A stretch of 64,000 bases of DNA from Sphingorhabdus sp. EL138 (GTDB lineage Bacteria; Pseudomonadota; Alphaproteobacteria; Sphingomonadales; Sphingomonadaceae). The stretch lies in contig NZ_CAMCWY010000005.1 in NCBI RefSeq assembly GCF_945882965.1, positions 1 to 64,000 on the forward strand, read 5' to 3'. The first letter of the stretch is position 1; every line of letters begins with the position of its first letter. Of the stretch, positions 43,839-52,849 are shown one piece after another. The notes under the pieces are model-generated. The model did not search any database. It was not told the origin of the DNA and saw only the letters and a list, made by a program, of their open reading frames with translations. A program made the translations under genes and the position numbers.

Positions 43839-46574
43839 ATGGAAACTCCACTAGCCTTTCCTGCGCTTCACGCAAGCCATGCCGGTATTTGGATGGGCAG
43901 CAATGGCGGCCATGTGCAAACCATTGGCAAGGGCGAGGCGGCTGGCCGTGCGGCCGAAACGCCGATGGTCATGCTGAACGCGCCATTAGTGGCACAAAGG
44001 CTTGGCTATCCCGATTTGTCGGGGCTTGACCTTCTGGAGCTATATGCCTTTGTCTACCCTGCGCGCTTTGCCGTTCCAACGCCCAAGGGTTTGGCAAAGA
44101 ACTTGAACTTACACGCCCCTGCGACGGATCAAGAGGTTCCCTTATTCTTGCTGCGTGCCGCGCATTATTTGCTGTCGGTTCTGGGCGACGCAGATTGGGC
44201 CGAACGTGAAGGGGCTTGGGATTCGGCACAAGCACTGATGCGGCTGCGTTGGCCATGGGCAAATCTGGTGCTGGCAGTCCTTAAAAAGCCCGAACGCCCC
44301 GAACGCTGGTTGTTCAGCCGCTTACCCGAATGGGAGGAGGCCCCGATGCGCACCCCGCCACGCGTCGTCACGTTGCAGGCCGATGCCGTGCAAGAACGCT
44401 TGGCTTCACTTGTCGGCGGCTCTGCGGAAACGCGGCAAGGGCAGCGCGATTTTGCCCAAGCCGCAGCCGCCATTTTCGCACCGCGCACGCGCAAGGGCGA
44501 ACCGCATATGCTGCTGGCGGAGGCTGGTACAGGTATTGGCAAGACGCTTGGCTATTTGGCCCCTGCCAGCCTGTGGGCGAGCACTGCCGATGGCACAGTG
44601 TGGATTTCCACCTTTACCAAAGCGTTGCAACGGCAATTGGTACGCGAGGCGAAGCGTATTTACCCCGACCATGAAACGTTCAAGTCCAAGGTCGTAGTGC
44701 GCAAGGGTCGCGAAAATTATTTGTGCCTCTTGAACCTGGAGGACGCGTTGCAAGGCGGTTTTGCCGGACGGGCGGCGACCCTTGCGCATTTGGTGGCGCG
44801 ATGGGCGGCCTATTCGCATGATGGCGACATGATTGGCGGCGATTTGCCCGGATGGTTGCCGACCTTGTTCCGGCGCAATGGCTCGACCGCTTTGACCGAC
44901 AGGCGCGGCGAATGCATTTATGCCGGATGCCCGCATTATAAAAAATGCTTCATTGAGCGCGCGGCGCGGTCGTCGGTGCAGGCCGAAATTGTCATCGCCA
45001 ATCACGCGCTGATGATGGTCAATGCCGCGCGCGGGCGGGACGAACAGAACCGGCCAAGCCGGATTATTTTTGATGAGGGCCATCATCTATTTGATGCCGC
45101 AGATTCGATGTTCGCCGCCGCCCTTACGGGGCAGGAAACGATTGAGCTGCGCCGCTGGGTCATTGGCCCCGAAGGCAAGGCACGCGGACGACGGCGCGGG
45201 CTTTCGGCGCGACTGGCCGATGTTGCGTCTTATGATGAAGAAGGCAGCCTTGCCATTGAAATGGCGCGCGTCGCCGCTGAGGCTTTGCCCGGCGAGGGCT
45301 GGCTTGCGCGTTTGGCCGAAGGCACGCCATCGGGACCAATTGAACGATTACTGTCCGCGATTCGGACGATGGTGTTCGCCCGCGACGAAACCAATGCGAC
45401 CGAAAGCGGCTATGGTTTGGAGACTGAGCTTGCCGATCCCGACCCCAAGGTCATAGACGCCGCCGCCGATGCCGCCATCGCGATGGAGGCTCTGGCAAGG
45501 CCGCTGACAGTGCTTGGGCAGCGTTTGGAGGCGATGATAGCCGACCCGCCCGATTGGCTCGACGGCAGCGCGCGCGCGCGCGTTGAGGGGGCAATGGCCA
45601 GCCTAAGCTGGCGCATCGATACATTGCGCGCATGGATATCGATGTTGGCGCGCGCCGTCGGCCCCGTTGACCCCGAATATATCGACTGGCTGGCGATTGA
45701 CCGGTTTGAAGGCCGCGAAATGGACATTGGCATGCATCGCCGTTGGCTTGACCCCATGAAGCCCGTGGCGGAGATCGTGCTGAAGCCAAGCCATGGCGTG
45801 CTGGCCACATCCGCCACCTTGCGCAGCGGTGGCGACTGGCAAAATGCCGAGGCGCGGACCGGGGCAAGTCATCTGGATAAGCCAGCGACGCATTTTTCGG
45901 CGATCAGCCCATTTGACTATAAAGCGCAGGCCGAAGTCCTGATCGTCACCGATATCAAAAAGGGCGACCCTGCCGCCTTGGCGGGTGCCTATGCCGCGTT
46001 GATCACCGCATCAGGCGGCGGCGTTCTGGGCGTGTTCACCGCGATACGGCGGTTGCGATCAACCTATGCGCGCATCGCCGACCGCTTGGCGCGAGATGGC
46101 CTGCCTTTATATGCGCAACATGTGGACCCCATTGATACCGGGACACTTGTCGACATATTCCGGAATGACCCCCATGCAAGCTTGCTTGGTACTGACGCAT
46201 TGCGCGACGGGGTGGATGTGCCTGGCCATTCGCTGCGGCTGGTCATCATGGAGCAAACTCCGTGGCCCCGCCCCGACATCTTGCACCGCGCGCGGCGGTT
46301 GAAACATGGGGGCATGGAATATGATGATCGCATCATCCGCGCAAAAATGGCGCAGGCCTTTGGCCGCCTGATCCGGACTGCCGGCGACAAAGGCCATTTT
46401 GTGTTGCTGTCATCCGCAGTGCCAAGCCGCCTTTTGTCTGCATTTCCACCGGGCACGCCGATCCGCCGGGTGACGCTGGAACAGGCGGTTAATTCGGTGA
46501 AATCAGGTCTTTCGTCTGACACAAATTTGCGGCAGGACGTTGCAGACACGTTGGAAGCGAGCAACCCTATTTGA
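43839..46574 (+). CDS. Rad3/XPD-type Fe-S ATP-dependent DNA helicase (DinG-like)
   Basis: A 911-residue superfamily 2 helicase. Motif I is LLAEAGTGIGKTLGYLAPA (about 226-242). Motif II is DEGH (about 412-415). The [4Fe-4S] cysteines lie at about 296, 359, 364 and 370 (GRENYLCLLNLED; GECIYAGCPHYKKCF), so the cluster site is complete. VLATSATLRSGGDW is motif III. The N-terminal 220 residues hold a diverged segment with LDLLELYAFVYPARFAVPTP, resembling the exonuclease-like front of some DinG proteins without clear catalytic residues. The chosen ATG at 43839 follows CAAGG. SixA-type phosphatase overlaps its stop. Confidence 0.88.
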   Translation: METPLAFPALHASHAGIWMGSNGGHVQTIGKGEAAGRAAETPMVMLNAPLVAQRLGYPDLSGLDLLELYAFVYPARFAVPTPKGLAKNLNLHAPATDQEVPLFLLRAAHYLLSVLGDADWAEREGAWDSAQALMRLRWPWANLVLAVLKKPERPERWLFSRLPEWEEAPMRTPPRVVTLQADAVQERLASLVGGSAETRQGQRDFAQAAAAIFAPRTRKGEPHMLLAEAGTGIGKTLGYLAPASLWASTADGTVWISTFTKALQRQLVREAKRIYPDHETFKSKVVVRKGRENYLCLLNLEDALQGGFAGRAATLAHLVARWAAYSHDGDMIGGDLPGWLPTLFRRNGSTALTDRRGECIYAGCPHYKKCFIERAARSSVQAEIVIANHALMMVNAARGRDEQNRPSRIIFDEGHHLFDAADSMFAAALTGQETIELRRWVIGPEGKARGRRRGLSARLADVASYDEEGSLAIEMARVAAEALPGEGWLARLAEGTPSGPIERLLSAIRTMVFARDETNATESGYGLETELADPDPKVIDAAADAAIAMEALARPLTVLGQRLEAMIADPPDWLDGSARARVEGAMASLSWRIDTLRAWISMLARAVGPVDPEYIDWLAIDRFEGREMDIGMHRRWLDPMKPVAEIVLKPSHGVLATSATLRSGGDWQNAEARTGASHLDKPATHFSAISPFDYKAQAEVLIVTDIKKGDPAALAGAYAALITASGGGVLGVFTAIRRLRSTYARIADRLARDGLPLYAQHVDPIDTGTLVDIFRNDPHASLLGTDALRDGVDVPGHSLRLVIMEQTPWPRPDILHRARRLKHGGMEYDDRIIRAKMAQAFGRLIRTAGDKGHFVLLSSAVPSRLLSAFPPGTPIRRVTLEQAVNSVKSGLSSDTNLRQDVADTLEASNPI

Positions 46575-47116
46575 CCTTCACCCTTACCTTGTTTCGCCAT
46601 GCCAAATCGAGTTGGGATGACGCCGTCCCGCGGGACTTTGACCGTCCGCTCAATACGCGCGGGGAAAAAGCGGCGGTTATTATGGGCATCTGGGCAAAAC
46701 GTAACGGATTGACCTTTGACCATGTCGTCGCCAGCCCCGCCGTGCGGGTGATCGAGACCATTGATCAATTTGTGAAGGGCACTGGCGAACGGATCGAACC
46801 CAATTGGGACCGCCGGATTTATCTGGCGTCCTCGGCGACGTTGATGGACGTGCTGCGCGATCAATCCGATGCACATAAAAACCTGCTGATGGTCGGCCAT
46901 AATCCCGGGCTTGAGGATCTTGTCTTCGACATCTGCCCCGATGATGGCACCTCGCCTTTGCGTGATTTGGTTTGGGAGAAATATCCGACCGCCGCCATTG
47001 CACGGATGGAATTGAACGTCGCGCGCTGGGCCGAACTGGATCGCAAATGCGGGCGATTGACGCACTTCATCCGGCCGCGTGATCTTGACCCCGATCTTGG
47101 ACCCGAGACCGAATGA
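46571..47116 (+). CDS. SixA-type histidine phosphatase
   Basis: A 181-residue member of the histidine phosphatase branch. The RH motif is LFRHAKSSWDDA, the second part is RPLNTRGEKAA, and NLLMVGHNPGLEDLVF has the late catalytic histidine. E. coli SixA removes phosphate from HPr-like histidines; in this window the PTS-Ntr enzyme PtsP would be a natural upstream partner, but this is inference. It starts with TTG at 46571, within the helicase stop (TTGA overlap), and its stop overlaps the GNAT start (ATGA). Confidence 0.85.
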   Translation: MTFTLTLFRHAKSSWDDAVPRDFDRPLNTRGEKAAVIMGIWAKRNGLTFDHVVASPAVRVIETIDQFVKGTGERIEPNWDRRIYLASSATLMDVLRDQSDAHKNLLMVGHNPGLEDLVFDICPDDGTSPLRDLVWEKYPTAAIARMELNVARWAELDRKCGRLTHFIRPRDLDPDLGPETE

Positions 47117-47634
47117 CACCCATTATCTGGCGCAAGGCTGTTGCGGCGGATGCCGAAGCGCTCAGCTATCTTGGCGCAGCGACTTTCCTTGCAAGCTTTG
47201 CCTTTGACCATCCCGGCGGGCCGTTAATCGACCATCTGCGTGACCAGCATGGCGTCGCCTATTATGCCGCCGCGCTTGGCGACCCGGCTGTCGATATCAT
47301 AATTGGCGAAACCCCGCTTGGCGCGCCTGTCGGCTATGCCATGGTCACAACGCCTGCGCATCCGACGCTTCAGCAGTCGGGCGATATCGAGTTAAAGCGC
47401 ATCTATTTGCTTGGCCCATGGCAAGGCGCAGGCAATGGTAGAGACCTGCTACATCATGTTTTCGATGTGGCGAACACACATGGTGCCAAACGCCTATTGC
47501 TCGCGGTCTACGAACAGAATGTCCGCGCTGTCGCCTTTTATGAACGGGCCGGGTTTGCGCCACTTGGCGAAACGGTTTTCATGGTGGGCCAAGTGCCCTT
47601 TCGCGATTTGGTCTACGCGCGGATCATGAATTAG
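47113..47634 (+). CDS. GNAT family N-acetyltransferase
   Basis: A 173-residue acetyltransferase. The acetyl-CoA pyrophosphate loop is [19 protein letters not shown], a QGxGxGxxL-type motif, and [26 protein letters not shown] is the C-terminal core. The acceptor is unknown; a role as a Rim-like or small-molecule acetyltransferase is open. The start overlaps the SixA-type stop by 4 bp, and its stop shares bases with that of the convergent MerR gene. Confidence 0.85.
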   Translation: MTPIIWRKAVAADAEALSYLGAATFLASFAFDHPGGPLIDHLRDQHGVAYYAAALGDPAVDIIIGETPLGAPVGYAMVTTPAHPTLQQSGDIELKRIYLLGPWQGAGNGRDLLHHVFDVANTHGAKRLLLAVYEQNVRAVAFYERAGFAPLGETVFMVGQVPFRDLVYARIMN

Positions 47635-47990
47635 GCCGCAGCCAAAGCGGTTGCCAGCCTTTCGCGTACTGCCTGCAAAGCACCAAAGTCGAACGCAGCA
47701 ACAGATGATATCTCGGGCATAGGCGCATGAGGCCGCGTATCCTGTGCCTCGCCTTCCGTCAGAAAGCGACGCGCACCCTTCACGGTGTAGCCTTCTGCAT
47801 ATAATAAACGATGGATCGTGTGCAGCAGGACGACATCGTCGGGTCGATACAAGCGCCGACCACCCGCCCGCGTCAGTGGCCGCAGCATGGGGAATTGTTC
47901 TTCCCAATACCGCAATATGTGCGTTCTTACGCCCAACGCCTCGGCCATTTCACCAATATTGCGGAAGGCGTCAGCGGATTTTTCGGGCAT
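47631..47990 (-). CDS. MerR-family transcriptional regulator
   Basis: A 119-residue MerR-like protein with a winged helix-turn-helix: [26 protein letters not shown] and [33 protein letters not shown]. The short, effector-free C-terminal part is typical of the MerR gene that follows ihfA in alphaproteobacteria. It lies 5 bp downstream of ihfA in the plsX-fabH-ihfA-merR run. No cysteine metal site is seen. The target is unknown. Confidence 0.9.
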   Translation of the reverse strand: MPEKSADAFRNIGEMAEALGVRTHILRYWEEQFPMLRPLTRAGGRRLYRPDDVVLLHTIHRLLYAEGYTVKGARRFLTEGEAQDTRPHAPMPEISSVAAFDFGALQAVRERLATALAAA

Positions 47991-47995
47991 AAAAG

Positions 47996-48286
47996 TTATT
48001 TTACCTTTTGGCGCATGCCTTGGCTTGCACGGAACGTCAGAACCCGGCGCGGCGTAATTGGTACTTCTACGCCTGTTTTCGGGTTGCGCCCGATACGTTC
48101 GGCCTTGTCCCGCAAAACAAAGGTGCCAAAACCAGAAATTTTGACATTGTCACCATTCAGTAAAACAGCGGTCATATGTTCAAGTATCGATTCGACCATT
48201 GCCGCTGCGTCTGCACGCGACAAACCGATTTGTCGGTTAAGCATCTCCGCCAAATCGGCGCGCGTTAATGTTCCTGCATCAGCCAT
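47996..48286 (-). CDS. ihfA: integration host factor alpha subunit
   Basis: A 96-residue DNA-bending protein of the HU/IHF family. The start [32 protein letters not shown] and the beta arm [26 protein letters not shown] with the signature proline are clear. IHFalpha pairs with IHFbeta to shape promoter and recombination DNA. The order fabH-ihfA-merR is the conserved alphaproteobacterial one, which supports IHFalpha rather than HU. An AT-rich 102-bp gap separates it from fabH. Confidence 0.94.
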   Translation of the reverse strand: MADAGTLTRADLAEMLNRQIGLSRADAAAMVESILEHMTAVLLNGDNVKISGFGTFVLRDKAERIGRNPKTGVEVPITPRRVLTFRASQGMRQKVK

Positions 48287-48388
48287 ATTCGTCTCCGGAC
48301 CCTGACTTAAAATGGTAAACCAAGAGCATACAATAGAAATTTAATTTGTAAAATAGCGATAATGTATAAATTTACATCCGTCCGGAAA

Positions 48389-49357
48389 TTACATTCGTAC
48401 GATTGATGCGCCCCAGGTGAATCCGCCACCCATCGCTTCCAGAACGACAATGTCCCCTGTTTTGATCCGGCCATCGCGCACCGCGACATCCAAGGCCAAG
48501 GGAACGGACGCCGCAGAGGTATTTGCGTGCTGGTCAACGGTGAGGATAACTTTATTCGGGTCAAGCGCCAGTTTCTTGGCCGTTGCCTCAATAATCCGGG
48601 CATTAGCCTGATGCGGAACGACCCAGTCGATGTCGGCTGGCGTCAATTCTGTCGCATCCAGCACCTCGTGCAATACATTGGTGAGATTGGTCACGGCATG
48701 GCGGAACACCTCCCTACCCTTCATCCGCAATTTGCCGACGGTGCCCGTGGTGGATGGGCCGCCATCGACATATAATAATGCATTATGTTGACCATCGGCA
48801 TGCAATTTGGTCACCAGCGCGCCGCGAATGCCAACTTCGCCTGACAAGACGACCGCGCCAGCGCCGTCACCAAACAATACGCATGTCGTGCGGTCTTCCC
48901 AGTCCAATATGCGGCTAAATGTTTCGGCCCCGATGACTAATGCATTATGCGCTGACCCTGCGCGGATCATGCTTTCCGCGACGGAAAAGGCATAGAGAAA
49001 GCCCGAGCAAACCGCAGCCACATCAAAGGCAACGCCGCCATTGCAGCCAAGCGCATGTTGCACAATGGTGGCAGAAGCAGGGAATGTCTGGTCGGGCGTT
49101 GCCGTTGCCAAGATGATCAGATCAATGTCACAGGCAGACATGCCAGCCGCGTCAAGCGCTCGGCGCGATGCTTCGATCGCAAGGCTGGATGTTGTTTCAT
49201 CGGTCTCGGCAATATGGCGGAACTTTATACCCGTCCGCTCTGTAATCCATTCGTCGGTCGTATCGACTCTGCTGGCCAGTTCAGCGTTGGAAACGCGGTT
49301 GCGTGGAAGCGCCGACCCAGTTCCTTTGATAACGGCACGAAGGGCGACTTGGGTCAC
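48389..49357 (-). CDS. fabH: beta-ketoacyl-ACP synthase III
   Basis: A 322-residue FabH, which starts type II fatty acid synthesis by condensing acetyl-CoA with malonyl-ACP. The catalytic triad is complete: C117 ([13 protein letters not shown]), H249 ([11 protein letters not shown]) and N279 ([12 protein letters not shown]). Start is GTG at 49357, overlapping the plsX stop (GTGA at 49354-49357), so translation is coupled. It belongs to the plsX-fabH-ihfA-merR unit. Confidence 0.96.
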   Translation of the reverse strand: MTQVALRAVIKGTGSALPRNRVSNAELASRVDTTDEWITERTGIKFRHIAETDETTSSLAIEASRRALDAAGMSACDIDLIILATATPDQTFPASATIVQHALGCNGGVAFDVAAVCSGFLYAFSVAESMIRAGSAHNALVIGAETFSRILDWEDRTTCVLFGDGAGAVVLSGEVGIRGALVTKLHADGQHNALLYVDGGPSTTGTVGKLRMKGREVFRHAVTNLTNVLHEVLDATELTPADIDWVVPHQANARIIEATAKKLALDPNKVILTVDQHANTSAASVPLALDVAVRDGRIKTGDIVVLEAMGGGFTWGASIVRM

Positions 49358-50379
49358 TTCGGCTGTATCCGTGCCAGATCTTGCGTGATGCGCGCGGTAA
49401 TGTCTTCTTCGACCAATCGCGCTGCAACCTCGACAGCATGGGCCACGCCCTTGATATTGGCGCCGCCATGGCTTTTAACGACCACGCCGTTCAGTCCCAG
49501 AAACACAGCGCCATTATGATTATTGGGATCAAGATGGTGCCGCAGCAACTCGGTGGCTGGACGCGAAACCAGAAAACCGAATTTCGAACGGATGGAGCTG
49601 GTGAAGGCCCGGCGCAAAAGATCCGTGACGAAACGGGCCGTGCCTTCCATGGACTTCAACGCGATGTTGCCAGTAAAGCCATCGCACACAACGACATCAC
49701 ATTCGCCGCGGTTGATCTTGTCGGCCTCAACAAAGCCTTGAAAATCCATGTGCAGGCCAGTCGCGTTACGCAAATGCTGCGCCGCGTCGCGAAGTTCATC
49801 GGTGCCTTTCATTTCCTCGGTACCGATATTCAGCAAGCGAACACGCGGACGGTCAAAGCCGAAAATGATACGCGAATAGGCCGCACCCATGACGGCAAAC
49901 TGGACCAGGTTTTTGGTCTCACACTCGGTGTTGGCCCCCAGATCCAACATCACCACATCGGTATCTTCCAACGTGGGCAGCAAAGCAGAAAGGGCTGGCC
50001 GGTCAATGCCGGGCATCGTGCGCAGGGCAAGTTTTGCGGTAGCCATTAATGCTCCGGTATTGCCACCGCTGACGGCGGCACTGGCATGGCCGGATTTTAC
50101 GGCGTTGATCGCCATGCCCATGGAGCTGGTCTTGGCCTTGCGCAAAGCGGCGCTGACCTTTTCACCAGGCGTAACGACGAATTCGCTATGGAGGATTTCG
50201 GAGGCAGCGCGCAAATTGGGGTGCTTATCAAGCGCAGACTTAATCTGCGTTTCGTCCCCCACCAATAAAAACGCGAAGTTTTCATGCCGTTGCCGTGCCA
50301 AAGCCGCGCCTGCGATCATCACAGGAACGCCTTCGTCGCCGCCCATCGCGTCAATGGCGATACGCGGTTTCATCGACAC
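49354..50379 (-). CDS. plsX: phosphate acyltransferase PlsX
   Basis: A 341-residue soluble enzyme that makes acyl-phosphate from acyl-ACP for phospholipid synthesis. [21 protein letters not shown] is the N-terminal mark, [28 protein letters not shown] the central one and [21 protein letters not shown] the C-terminal one. A GTG at 50379 (then ATG at 50373, MKPRIAID) is preceded by GGAG; either can serve. rpmF lies 22 bp upstream, in the usual rpmF-plsX-fabH order. Confidence 0.96.
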   Translation of the reverse strand: MSMKPRIAIDAMGGDEGVPVMIAGAALARQRHENFAFLLVGDETQIKSALDKHPNLRAASEILHSEFVVTPGEKVSAALRKAKTSSMGMAINAVKSGHASAAVSGGNTGALMATAKLALRTMPGIDRPALSALLPTLEDTDVVMLDLGANTECETKNLVQFAVMGAAYSRIIFGFDRPRVRLLNIGTEEMKGTDELRDAAQHLRNATGLHMDFQGFVEADKINRGECDVVVCDGFTGNIALKSMEGTARFVTDLLRRAFTSSIRSKFGFLVSRPATELLRHHLDPNNHNGAVFLGLNGVVVKSHGGANIKGVAHAVEVAARLVEEDITARITQDLARIQPK

Positions 50380-50401
50380 CAGCTATTCTCCTTAAACAGG
50401 A

Positions 50402-50578
50402 TTAGGCGACTGCAACCACTTCGCGGCCATTATAATGGCCACAGGCATCGCACAGATGATGTGGACGCTTTAGTTCGCCACAATTAGCGCATTCTTGATA
50501 CGCGGCAACCTTAAGCGAATCATGGCTACGACGCATGCCGCGCTTCGAAGGGGATGTTTTTCTTTTGGGGACAGCCAT
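50402..50578 (-). CDS. rpmF: 50S ribosomal protein L32
   Basis: A 58-residue protein that starts [20 protein letters not shown], the standard bL32 N-terminus. A zinc ribbon is formed by CxxC at residues 30/33 and 43/46 (ECANCG and CDACG). It is transcribed from ATG 50578 upstream of plsX, with GGAACAGGTG about 6 nt before the start. It is shorter than typical annotation cut-offs and easily missed. Confidence 0.96.
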   Translation of the reverse strand: MAVPKRKTSPSKRGMRRSHDSLKVAAYQECANCGELKRPHHLCDACGHYNGREVVAVA

Positions 50579-50776
50579 TTCGGCACCTGTTCCATTTCAA
50601 AATCAATAAGTTCTAGGTCATGCTAGGCGAAAGAGATGGTCGTGGCAAGCAATCGCCAGAATCGGCCTCATTCATCCGCACATGTCTGTGTGAGCGGCGC
50701 GCTATACTTGTTTTTCGGTGCTTTGCAAGCCGAGAGATAGCAGTTAAGCACGCCAGTACAAACAGGGAGAGAAGAT

Positions 50777-51175
50777 ATGTTAAGTTTACCCGTTACCCTT
50801 ACAATAGCCGCAGGCGCGGCATTGGTGAATATCTGGCTGATGATCCGTTGCGGCCAAGCGCGGACAAAAGAAAGCGTATCGATTGGCGATGGCGGCAATG
50901 AATTCGTCATTCGCCGGATGCGCGCGCACGCAAACTTCGTGGAAAGCGCACCGTTCATTTTGATCCTGATTGCCGCGCTCGAAGCGGCGGGTGGAACCAA
51001 CAATATGCTTTGGGGCCTGGGCATCGTCTACATCGTCGGGCGGCTTGCCCATGGTCTGGGCATGGATGGCGGATCACTTGGCAAGGGCCGGATGGTCGGC
51101 ACGCTGACCACGATGATTACTTTGCTTGGCCTTGCTGGCTGGGCCTTGTGGAAAGTCTACGCAGCGGTTCTTTGA
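50777..51175 (+). CDS. MAPEG family membrane protein
   Basis: A 132-residue four-helix membrane protein of the MAPEG superfamily (membrane-associated proteins in eicosanoid and glutathione metabolism). The family pattern is RRMRAHANFVESAPFILILIAALEAAGG with the glutathione-contacting Arg, and NNMLWGLGIVYIVGRLAHGLGM is helix three. Bacterial members are often microsomal-GST-like with unknown substrates. ATG 50777 follows GGGAGAGAAG. Confidence 0.9.
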   Translation: MLSLPVTLTIAAGAALVNIWLMIRCGQARTKESVSIGDGGNEFVIRRMRAHANFVESAPFILILIAALEAAGGTNNMLWGLGIVYIVGRLAHGLGMDGGSLGKGRMVGTLTTMITLLGLAGWALWKVYAAVL

Positions 51176-51186
51176 TGTAACCTTAT

Positions 51187-51873
51187 TTATCTGGCCGCAA
51201 GTACATCGTCTGCGACAAAGGCGTTGTGCTTGCGTTCATAGCCAAATTGGCTGGTTGGGCCATGGCCGGGGATGAAGGTCACGTCATCCCCCAATGGCCA
51301 AAGCTTCGTCGTGATGGCGTTAATCAGGTCGGCATGATTGCCGCGCGGGAAATCGGTGCGGCCGATTGACCCTTGAAACAACACATCGCCAACAATCGCC
51401 AGACGGCTGGGTTGATGATGGAAAATGATATGCCCAGGCGTGTGACCGGGGCAGTGAATGACATCCAGCGTGAGATTGCCGACGGTCACGGTGTCGCCAT
51501 CGACCAACCAACGGTCGGGCTCAAAACTATGCGCCTCCATGCCATAGCGCGCGCCGTCATCGTCCAGCTTCTCGATCCAGAAACGGTCGTCCTCATGCGG
51601 GCCTTCAATCTTTAGCCCAAGCTCTTGCGCCAGCATTCCGGCTTGCCCGCAATGGTCGAGATGGCCATGCGTCACCAATAATTTTTCAAGCTCGACGCCC
51701 GTTTGCGCGACCGCAGCTTTTAATTTGTCGAGATCACCGCCGGGGTCAACCAGCGCGCCCTTGTTCGTTTGCGTGCACCAAAACAGCGTGCAATTCTGCT
51801 GCAACGGCGTGACGGGAATGATCGCGGCCTTAAGCGGCGGGGTCATATTGGGCGTGGATGTATGTTGTGACAT
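51187..51873 (-). CDS. MBL-fold metallo-hydrolase (YcbL/GloB-like)
   Basis: A 228-residue metallo-beta-lactamase fold hydrolase. The THGHLDHCGQAGML motif holds the first metal ligands, HCPGHTPGHIIFH the next, GDVLFQGSIGRTDFP the bridging aspartate, and FIPGHGPTSQFG the last histidine. It fits the type II glyoxalase-like YcbL group, often called thioesterases. The ATG at 51873 is used; an open extension upstream to 51975 has no family similarity and overlaps the S24 gene. Confidence 0.88.
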   Translation of the reverse strand: MSQHTSTPNMTPPLKAAIIPVTPLQQNCTLFWCTQTNKGALVDPGGDLDKLKAAVAQTGVELEKLLVTHGHLDHCGQAGMLAQELGLKIEGPHEDDRFWIEKLDDDGARYGMEAHSFEPDRWLVDGDTVTVGNLTLDVIHCPGHTPGHIIFHHQPSRLAIVGDVLFQGSIGRTDFPRGNHADLINAITTKLWPLGDDVTFIPGHGPTSQFGYERKHNAFVADDVLAAR

Positions 51874-51913
51874 AAATATTGATGTGCCGCACTGATGCGA
51901 CCGAGGCAAGTGT

Positions 51914-52519
51914 TCAGAGTCGCCGGGCTGCCCAAACAACCCTGCCGATGATAGCGACGGTTGCGCCGTCAACATCTGGCCAACCGGGATAGGCCGGATT
52001 GTCCGACAACACCGACAAGCGCCCGCCCGGTCCGCTGGCGAGCCGTTTGACCATCAGCGCATCATCCAGCCGAATGACATGAATGCCGTCCCGCAACAGG
52101 CCAGCCGCCGCGCGGTTGTCCACCATGATGTCATCGCCATCCACCTGAATCAATGAGAGCTTTGCCGGATCCAGCCCCTGCTTACGCAACCATTTTTCGT
52201 CAAAACCGATTTTGCCGGGCGGCGTCTCGCGCGCCGGAATCGCACCGGGACCAGCCGACGCGCCAACCGCAAGCTTTGGAATAAGCCGAATGCCCGTTCT
52301 GGTCGCGCCCGCGTCCGGCCCACCCAGCACGCTTTCGTCCACACCAAAATATCGTGCCAATATCCCGCGCTCTGTCTCTGGCAGTTTTTTGGGCGATCCG
52401 CGTTTGATAAATTGTTGAATGTACGTGGAATTACGACCGACCAGCTTCGACAGGCCAGCAAAATCCTCTGCATTTTCCGCAATCAAGCGCTCCAAAGCAG
52501 CCCTTGGGTCTTCTCCCAT
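51914..52519 (-). CDS. S24/LexA-like regulator lacking the catalytic serine segment
   Basis: A 201-residue regulator with an N-terminal helix-turn-helix-like part (AGLSKLVGRNSTYIQQFIKRGSPKKL, residues 22-46) and a C-terminal S24 peptidase-type domain. Relatives read GDSMEPTLxDGDxILVD, with the serine that starts self-cleavage; here the region reads LIQVDGDDIMVDN (residues 123-135), so about ten residues including that serine are missing. The lysine of the dyad, K158 in DALMVKRLA, is present. The start is ATG 52519. Upstream palindromes and a GTTC-N7-GTTC repeat separate it from a divergent pair of small genes. It probably binds DNA but cannot self-cleave like LexA. Confidence 0.85.
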   Translation of the reverse strand: MGEDPRAALERLIAENAEDFAGLSKLVGRNSTYIQQFIKRGSPKKLPETERGILARYFGVDESVLGGPDAGATRTGIRLIPKLAVGASAGPGAIPARETPPGKIGFDEKWLRKQGLDPAKLSLIQVDGDDIMVDNRAAAGLLRDGIHVIRLDDALMVKRLASGPGGRLSVLSDNPAYPGWPDVDGATVAIIGRVVWAARRL

Positions 52520-52540
52520 GTTGTTCCCTCCGGTTCGGTT

Positions 52541-52572
52541 GGAAATTTCCTAGACTTGTAGGATTTATCCTA
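52541..52572. promoter_or_regulatory. two perfect palindromes upstream of the S24-type regulator
   Basis: GGAAATTTCC (52541-52550) and TAGGATTTATCCTA (52559-52572, arms TAGGAT and ATCCTA) lie in the divergent spacer between the regulator and the small-gene pair. They have the size and placing of operators for a dimeric helix-turn-helix repressor. Binding by the neighbouring regulator is a guess from position. Confidence 0.45.
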
Positions 52573-52580
52573 TCACTTTT

Positions 52581-52595
52581 GTTCTATATTTGTTC
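52581..52595 (+). promoter_or_regulatory. LexA/SOS box (GTTC-N7-GTTC)
   Basis: GTTC (52581-52584), seven bases TATATTT, GTTC (52592-52595) form the direct repeat recognised by LexA in alphaproteobacteria. It lies 47 bp before the ATG at 52643 and 61 bp from the S24 start, so it could repress either gene until DNA damage. Confidence 0.5.
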
Positions 52596-52642
52596 TTTCT
52601 GATTCGGGCAAGCCAATCCGGGTCGATCATGGAGGAGACATC

Positions 52643-52849
52643 ATGCATATCACGCGCCTTATTGAGCGGTTTCTTCGGGAACAGGACCTGCCACCGACCA
52701 AATTCGGCCGCTTGGCTGCGGGTGATCCGCGGCTTGTGCTGGACATACGCATGGGCTGGGAAATTAGACCCGAAATGGAGGTAAAACTCCGGCGCTTCAT
52801 GTCCAACTATGGCCAACACGCCCAGTTCCAAGGCAGAAAAGGGTTATGA
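52643..52849 (+). CDS. small basic protein, first gene of an unknown two-gene cassette
   Basis: A 68-residue protein (MHITRLIERFLREQDLPPTKFGRLAAGDPRLVLD...) with a short helix-turn-helix-like centre, LPPTKFGRLAAGDPRLV. It resembles small conserved sphingomonad proteins found near LexA/S24-type genes; function unknown. Its start has GGAGGAG at 52631-52637. It overlaps the next gene by 4 bp (ATGA, 52846-52849), so both are read together. A candidate LexA box lies upstream. Confidence 0.7.
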   Translation: MHITRLIERFLREQDLPPTKFGRLAAGDPRLVLDIRMGWEIRPEMEVKLRRFMSNYGQHAQFQGRKGL

